NCBI GenBank assembly: GCA_019752775.1
Contig: JAIELU010000210.1
Location: forward strand, 1-6,833
DNA length: 6,833 nucleotides
Reading direction: 5' to 3'
DNA from: Campylobacterales bacterium
GTDB taxonomy: Bacteria; Campylobacterota; Campylobacteria; Campylobacterales; Arcobacteraceae
The notes beneath the pieces are model-generated. The model searched no databases and was not told the origin of the DNA. It worked only from the letters and a program-made list of their open reading frames with translations. Position 1 is the first letter of the stretch. Every line of letters begins with the position of its first letter. Positions 4,404 through 6,833 of this stretch are shown one piece after another. A program made the position numbers and the translations under genes.

Positions 4404-6721
4404 TGAGTCAAGAAGAGTATAAAAGTTTTAAATTATCAGGAGTTATAAAAAAAGTTTTATACAAAAATGAAGAGACAAAATACATAATTGCAGTTTTAGA
4501 AAATAATCAAAAAATTTGTGGTGCATATTTTGATACAGATATTGAAAAAATCGTTGGTGAAGAGGTTATTTTAAAAGGAAATTGGATTACCCATAAAAAA
4601 TATGGAGTTCAATTTGAATTTGATACTTTGCAACTAAAAGAGGCTGAAATCTTCTTTTTTCTTACAAAAATAGTAAAAGGTGTTGGTAAAAAATTTGCCC
4701 ATGAATTACTAGAAAAATATGATGAAGTAGAGTTAATTGATATTTTAAATAATCGACCTCAAGAACTTCTTGATTTTAAAGGAATTAAAGAGAAAAAACT
4801 TCAAATGATTGTAAGTTCTTGGCAAAAATTCCAACACTTAAGAGAACTTGGTTCCTTTTTAGCAAAATTTGGAGTAACTTCAAATCTTATTACCAAAATA
4901 TATTCAAGTTTAGGTGAAGTTGAAAACCTAATAGAAAAAATCAAAGAGAATCCCTATATCTTAATAAACATAAAAGGAATAGGATTCAAAAGAGCCGATG
5001 AAATAGCTAAATCTTTGGGAATAGACCCAAAATCTGAGTTTAGAATTATGGCTTGTTTGAACTATACTTTAAGAGAATATTGTGATAACAATGGGAACTC
5101 TTCAATAGAAAAATTTCATTTATACAAACTTTTAGATGATAGTTTACGATTTTTTAATGAAGAACTTTTATACGAACAAGCTATTTCAAAAATGTTGGTT
5201 GATGAAGATATTTTTGTAACAAGTGAAAATAGATATGCCTTATCAATGCTTTATTATGCAGAAAAGCGAATTTTAGAGTTTTTTACAAGAAGAAAAGATG
5301 AAAAAAATAGAAAAATTATTGCTACTTTTGATGAATATTTACTAAAAAAACAAGAAACTTTAGGATTTGAATTAAGTACAGAGCAAAAAAAAGCAGTTGA
5401 ACTAATAAACAATGGAGATAAAACTCTATTTTTAATAGGTTACGCAGGAACTGGAAAATCAACCTCAAGTAGGGCAATATTAGAGCTTCTTGAAGAGACA
5501 ATGTCTTATGATGATATTATGACTATTGCTTTAAGTGGAATTGCCTCACAGCGTATTTCTGATACTACAGGTTACAACTCTTCAACTATTCAATCACTTC
5601 TAATGAAACATAAAGAGAAAGATTTTTTTCCTTATAAAGCCATACTTTTAGATGAAGCTTCAATGGTAAACTCTGTTACTTTTAATCAAATTGTCTCAAA
5701 AATAGATGATGATACGATTTTTATAATTGTGGGAGATGATGGTCAATTACCAGCAATTGGAGCTGGAAATGTACTTGCCGATGCTATAAAATATGAACTT
5801 GCACCAATTTGTAAACTTACAAAAATTTATAGACAAAATGAAAATCAAGCAATTGCAGTAATTGCAAATGATATTAGAAAAGGTGAAGTTCCAGCTTATA
5901 AAGAAGAGTATGAAGATTTTAAATTTATTGATGTTTCTATTTCAAACTACTATTCTCAAAAAAACTCTATTTCTTCAAATGACTTTGCAGATTTAAGGGG
6001 CGAAAATAGCGAGTATATTTTGAATAATATTTTAAATATTTCAGCTGGTTACATAGAGCAATATTATGATTTTATAAAGAAAAAGAAGATTTCTCAAGCT
6101 TTGATACTTTTTCAAGTAATTACTCCTATGAAAGCTGGAACTTTAGGTGTTGATAATCTAAATATTCAATTACAAAAACTTTTTAATCATTCAAAAGGAA
6201 AAGCTTTTGTTTCAAAAGTTTATGAATATAAATTAACTGATAAAGTAATTCATATAAAAAATGAGAATATGAAAGCTCAAACTATGAGTATGTATAAAAG
6301 TGGCTCATCAGATTTTTTAGAAAGAAGAGTTTATAATGGTCAATTAGGACTTATTATTAAACTTGATTTTGAAGAAGAAAAATGTATAGTTTTATATCCA
6401 AATGACGATATGGTAGTGTTTTATGACTTTGAAAATGTATATACATTACTTAGTTTGGCATATTGTTTAACTATTCATAAAACTCAAGGAATGGAGTATG
6501 AAAACGCATTAATTCCAATGAGTTTTTCCCATTATATTATGCATAATACAAAACTTTTATACACAGCAATTACAAGAGCTAAAAGTATGTGTTTTATTGT
6601 TGGAGAAGAAGAAGCTTTTAAAAGCGCTTGTAAAAAATTAGAAATAACGATTAGAGAATCTGTAATAAATGATTTACTTAGCAAAAAAATAGTTCAAGAT
6701 AGAGAAATAATCATAGTTTAA
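4403..6721 (+). CDS. recD2: RecD2-like SF1B DNA helicase
   Basis: This 772-residue protein is an ATP-dependent DNA helicase of the RecD2/TraA type, a 5'-to-3' superfamily 1B enzyme that acts in DNA repair without RecBC. The N-terminal region (about residues 8-80) resembles the RecD2 OB-like domain. Helix-hairpin-helix DNA-binding motifs follow at KGVG (92-95), FKGIK (125-129) and NPY...KGIGFKRAD (183-199). The motor is complete: Walker A GYAGTGKST (346-354, K352), Walker B LLDEAS (D417, E418), motif III GDDGQLP (444-450, Q448), motif IV YRQ (476-478), motif V TIHKTQGMEY (690-699) and motif VI YTAITRAK (720-727, R725). Length is normal for RecD2 (about 715-800) and longer than RecBCD-type RecD. 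The start overlaps the preceding stop by one base, so translation is probably coupled. There is no nuclease domain. The helicase call is secure; its biological role here is inferred from the family. Confidence 0.93.
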   Translation: MSQEEYKSFKLSGVIKKVLYKNEETKYIIAVLENNQKICGAYFDTDIEKIVGEEVILKGNWITHKKYGVQFEFDTLQLKEAEIFFFLTKIVKGVGKKFAHELLEKYDEVELIDILNNRPQELLDFKGIKEKKLQMIVSSWQKFQHLRELGSFLAKFGVTSNLITKIYSSLGEVENLIEKIKENPYILINIKGIGFKRADEIAKSLGIDPKSEFRIMACLNYTLREYCDNNGNSSIEKFHLYKLLDDSLRFFNEELLYEQAISKMLVDEDIFVTSENRYALSMLYYAEKRILEFFTRRKDEKNRKIIATFDEYLLKKQETLGFELSTEQKKAVELINNGDKTLFLIGYAGTGKSTSSRAILELLEETMSYDDIMTIALSGIASQRISDTTGYNSSTIQSLLMKHKEKDFFPYKAILLDEASMVNSVTFNQIVSKIDDDTIFIIVGDDGQLPAIGAGNVLADAIKYELAPICKLTKIYRQNENQAIAVIANDIRKGEVPAYKEEYEDFKFIDVSISNYYSQKNSISSNDFADLRGENSEYILNNILNISAGYIEQYYDFIKKKKISQALILFQVITPMKAGTLGVDNLNIQLQKLFNHSKGKAFVSKVYEYKLTDKVIHIKNENMKAQTMSMYKSGSSDFLERRVYNGQLGLIIKLDFEEEKCIVLYPNDDMVVFYDFENVYTLLSLAYCLTIHKTQGMEYENALIPMSFSHYIMHNTKLLYTAITRAKSMCFIVGEEEAFKSACKKLEITIRESVINDLLSKKIVQDREIIIV

Positions 6722-6744
6722 CGAACATAAAAGCAACTATTTTG

Positions 6745-6750
6745 TATTAT
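6745..6750 (+). promoter_or_regulatory. Possible -10 box (TATTAT) before the final gene
   Basis: TATTAT lies 30 nt before the ATG at 6780, within the 58-bp gap after recD2, and would leave a leader of about 23 nt. There is no recognisable -35. In DNA this AT-rich the match is weak evidence, and read-through from recD2 is equally possible because no terminator is visible in the gap. Confidence 0.3.
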
Positions 6751-6763
6751 ATAGAAAATTTTT

Positions 6764-6770
6764 AAGAGGA
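6764..6770 (+). promoter_or_regulatory. Ribosome binding site (AAGAGGA) of the final gene
   Basis: AAGAGGA is the strongest Shine-Dalgarno match before any gene start in the window. It ends 9 nt before the ATG and fixes the start at 6780. Confidence 0.7.
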
Positions 6771-6779
6771 TAATATTTT

Positions 6780-6833
6780 ATGATAACATGGATGCAAAGA
6801 CATAAAAGATGGCTAGTGATTAGTATTTGGATT
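6780..6833 (+). CDS. N-terminus of a membrane-anchored SurA/PpiD-like peptidyl-prolyl isomerase, cut by window end
   Basis: Eighteen codons are present and the frame is still open at the edge. The peptide MITWMQRHKRWLVISIWI has a short positively charged start followed by the beginning of a hydrophobic helix, typical of an N-in membrane anchor. It closely resembles, from memory, the start of the Campylobacterota periplasmic SurA_N/PPIase protein (C. jejuni Cj0694) that precedes ftsA and ftsZ. That family folds or escorts proteins in the periplasm while tethered to the inner membrane. A strong ribosome binding site supports the start. With so few residues the function is inferred; the next genes outside the window may be ftsA and ftsZ. 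Confidence 0.6.
   Translation, partial: MITWMQRHKRWLVISIWI

Noticed and set aside
6686..6743. AAAATAGTT (6686-6694) and AACTATTTT (6735-6743) as a terminator stem after recD2
   Set aside because: The arms are 40 nt apart, one lies inside the coding region, the stem is almost all A-T, and no T tract follows suitably. It is likely chance in this composition.

Overview
The window is very AT-rich and gene-dense, and codon third positions are almost all A or T. Its content points to Campylobacterota, most likely an Arcobacter/Aliarcobacter-type bacterium. The main reasons are a long Asn/Gln/Leu-rich FliK-like protein, a two-gene Tat-dependent GMC dehydrogenase set, and a final gene whose N-terminus resembles the membrane-anchored peptidyl-prolyl isomerase that lies upstream of ftsA/ftsZ in Campylobacter. 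The genus is inferred from the look of the proteins, without a database search.

Layout. (1) Positions 1-1402, minus strand: the first 467 codons of a flagellar hook-length control (FliK-like) gene, whose 3' end lies outside the window. (2) 1403-1459: a 57-bp divergent promoter region. Both flanking genes have a TATACT box only 5-6 nt before the start codon and no Shine-Dalgarno, and the two boxes sit in an 11-bp inverted repeat. (3) 1460-3603, plus strand: two genes overlapping by ATGA. They encode a Tat-exported gluconate-2-dehydrogenase-subunit-3-like small subunit and a flavin-dependent GMC dehydrogenase large subunit, followed by an A/T-rich hairpin. (4) 3654-6721, plus strand: a promoter and a tightly coupled three-gene unit, made up of an ArsC/YfgD-family thioredoxin-fold protein, a 121-residue protein of unknown function and a RecD2-like SF1 helicase. 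(5) 6780 to the end: the first 18 codons of a membrane-anchored PPIase-like protein with its own ribosome binding site.

How the genes work together. The small subunit carries the only export signal of the dehydrogenase pair, so the folded flavoprotein probably crosses the membrane with it and oxidises a sugar acid or similar polyol in the periplasm. No cytochrome c subunit is encoded next to it, so the electron acceptor must be encoded elsewhere. The arsC-orphan-recD2 unit looks translationally coupled from end to end, although its first and last genes have no obvious shared task. No RNA gene, CRISPR array, insertion sequence or phage-like segment was seen, and no stretch over about 60 bp lacks a gene. 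I found no strong candidate for a wholly new system. The most unusual points are the mirrored leaderless-type promoters, the three-cysteine motif and altered active-site block of the GMC enzyme, and the orphan gene between arsC and recD2.
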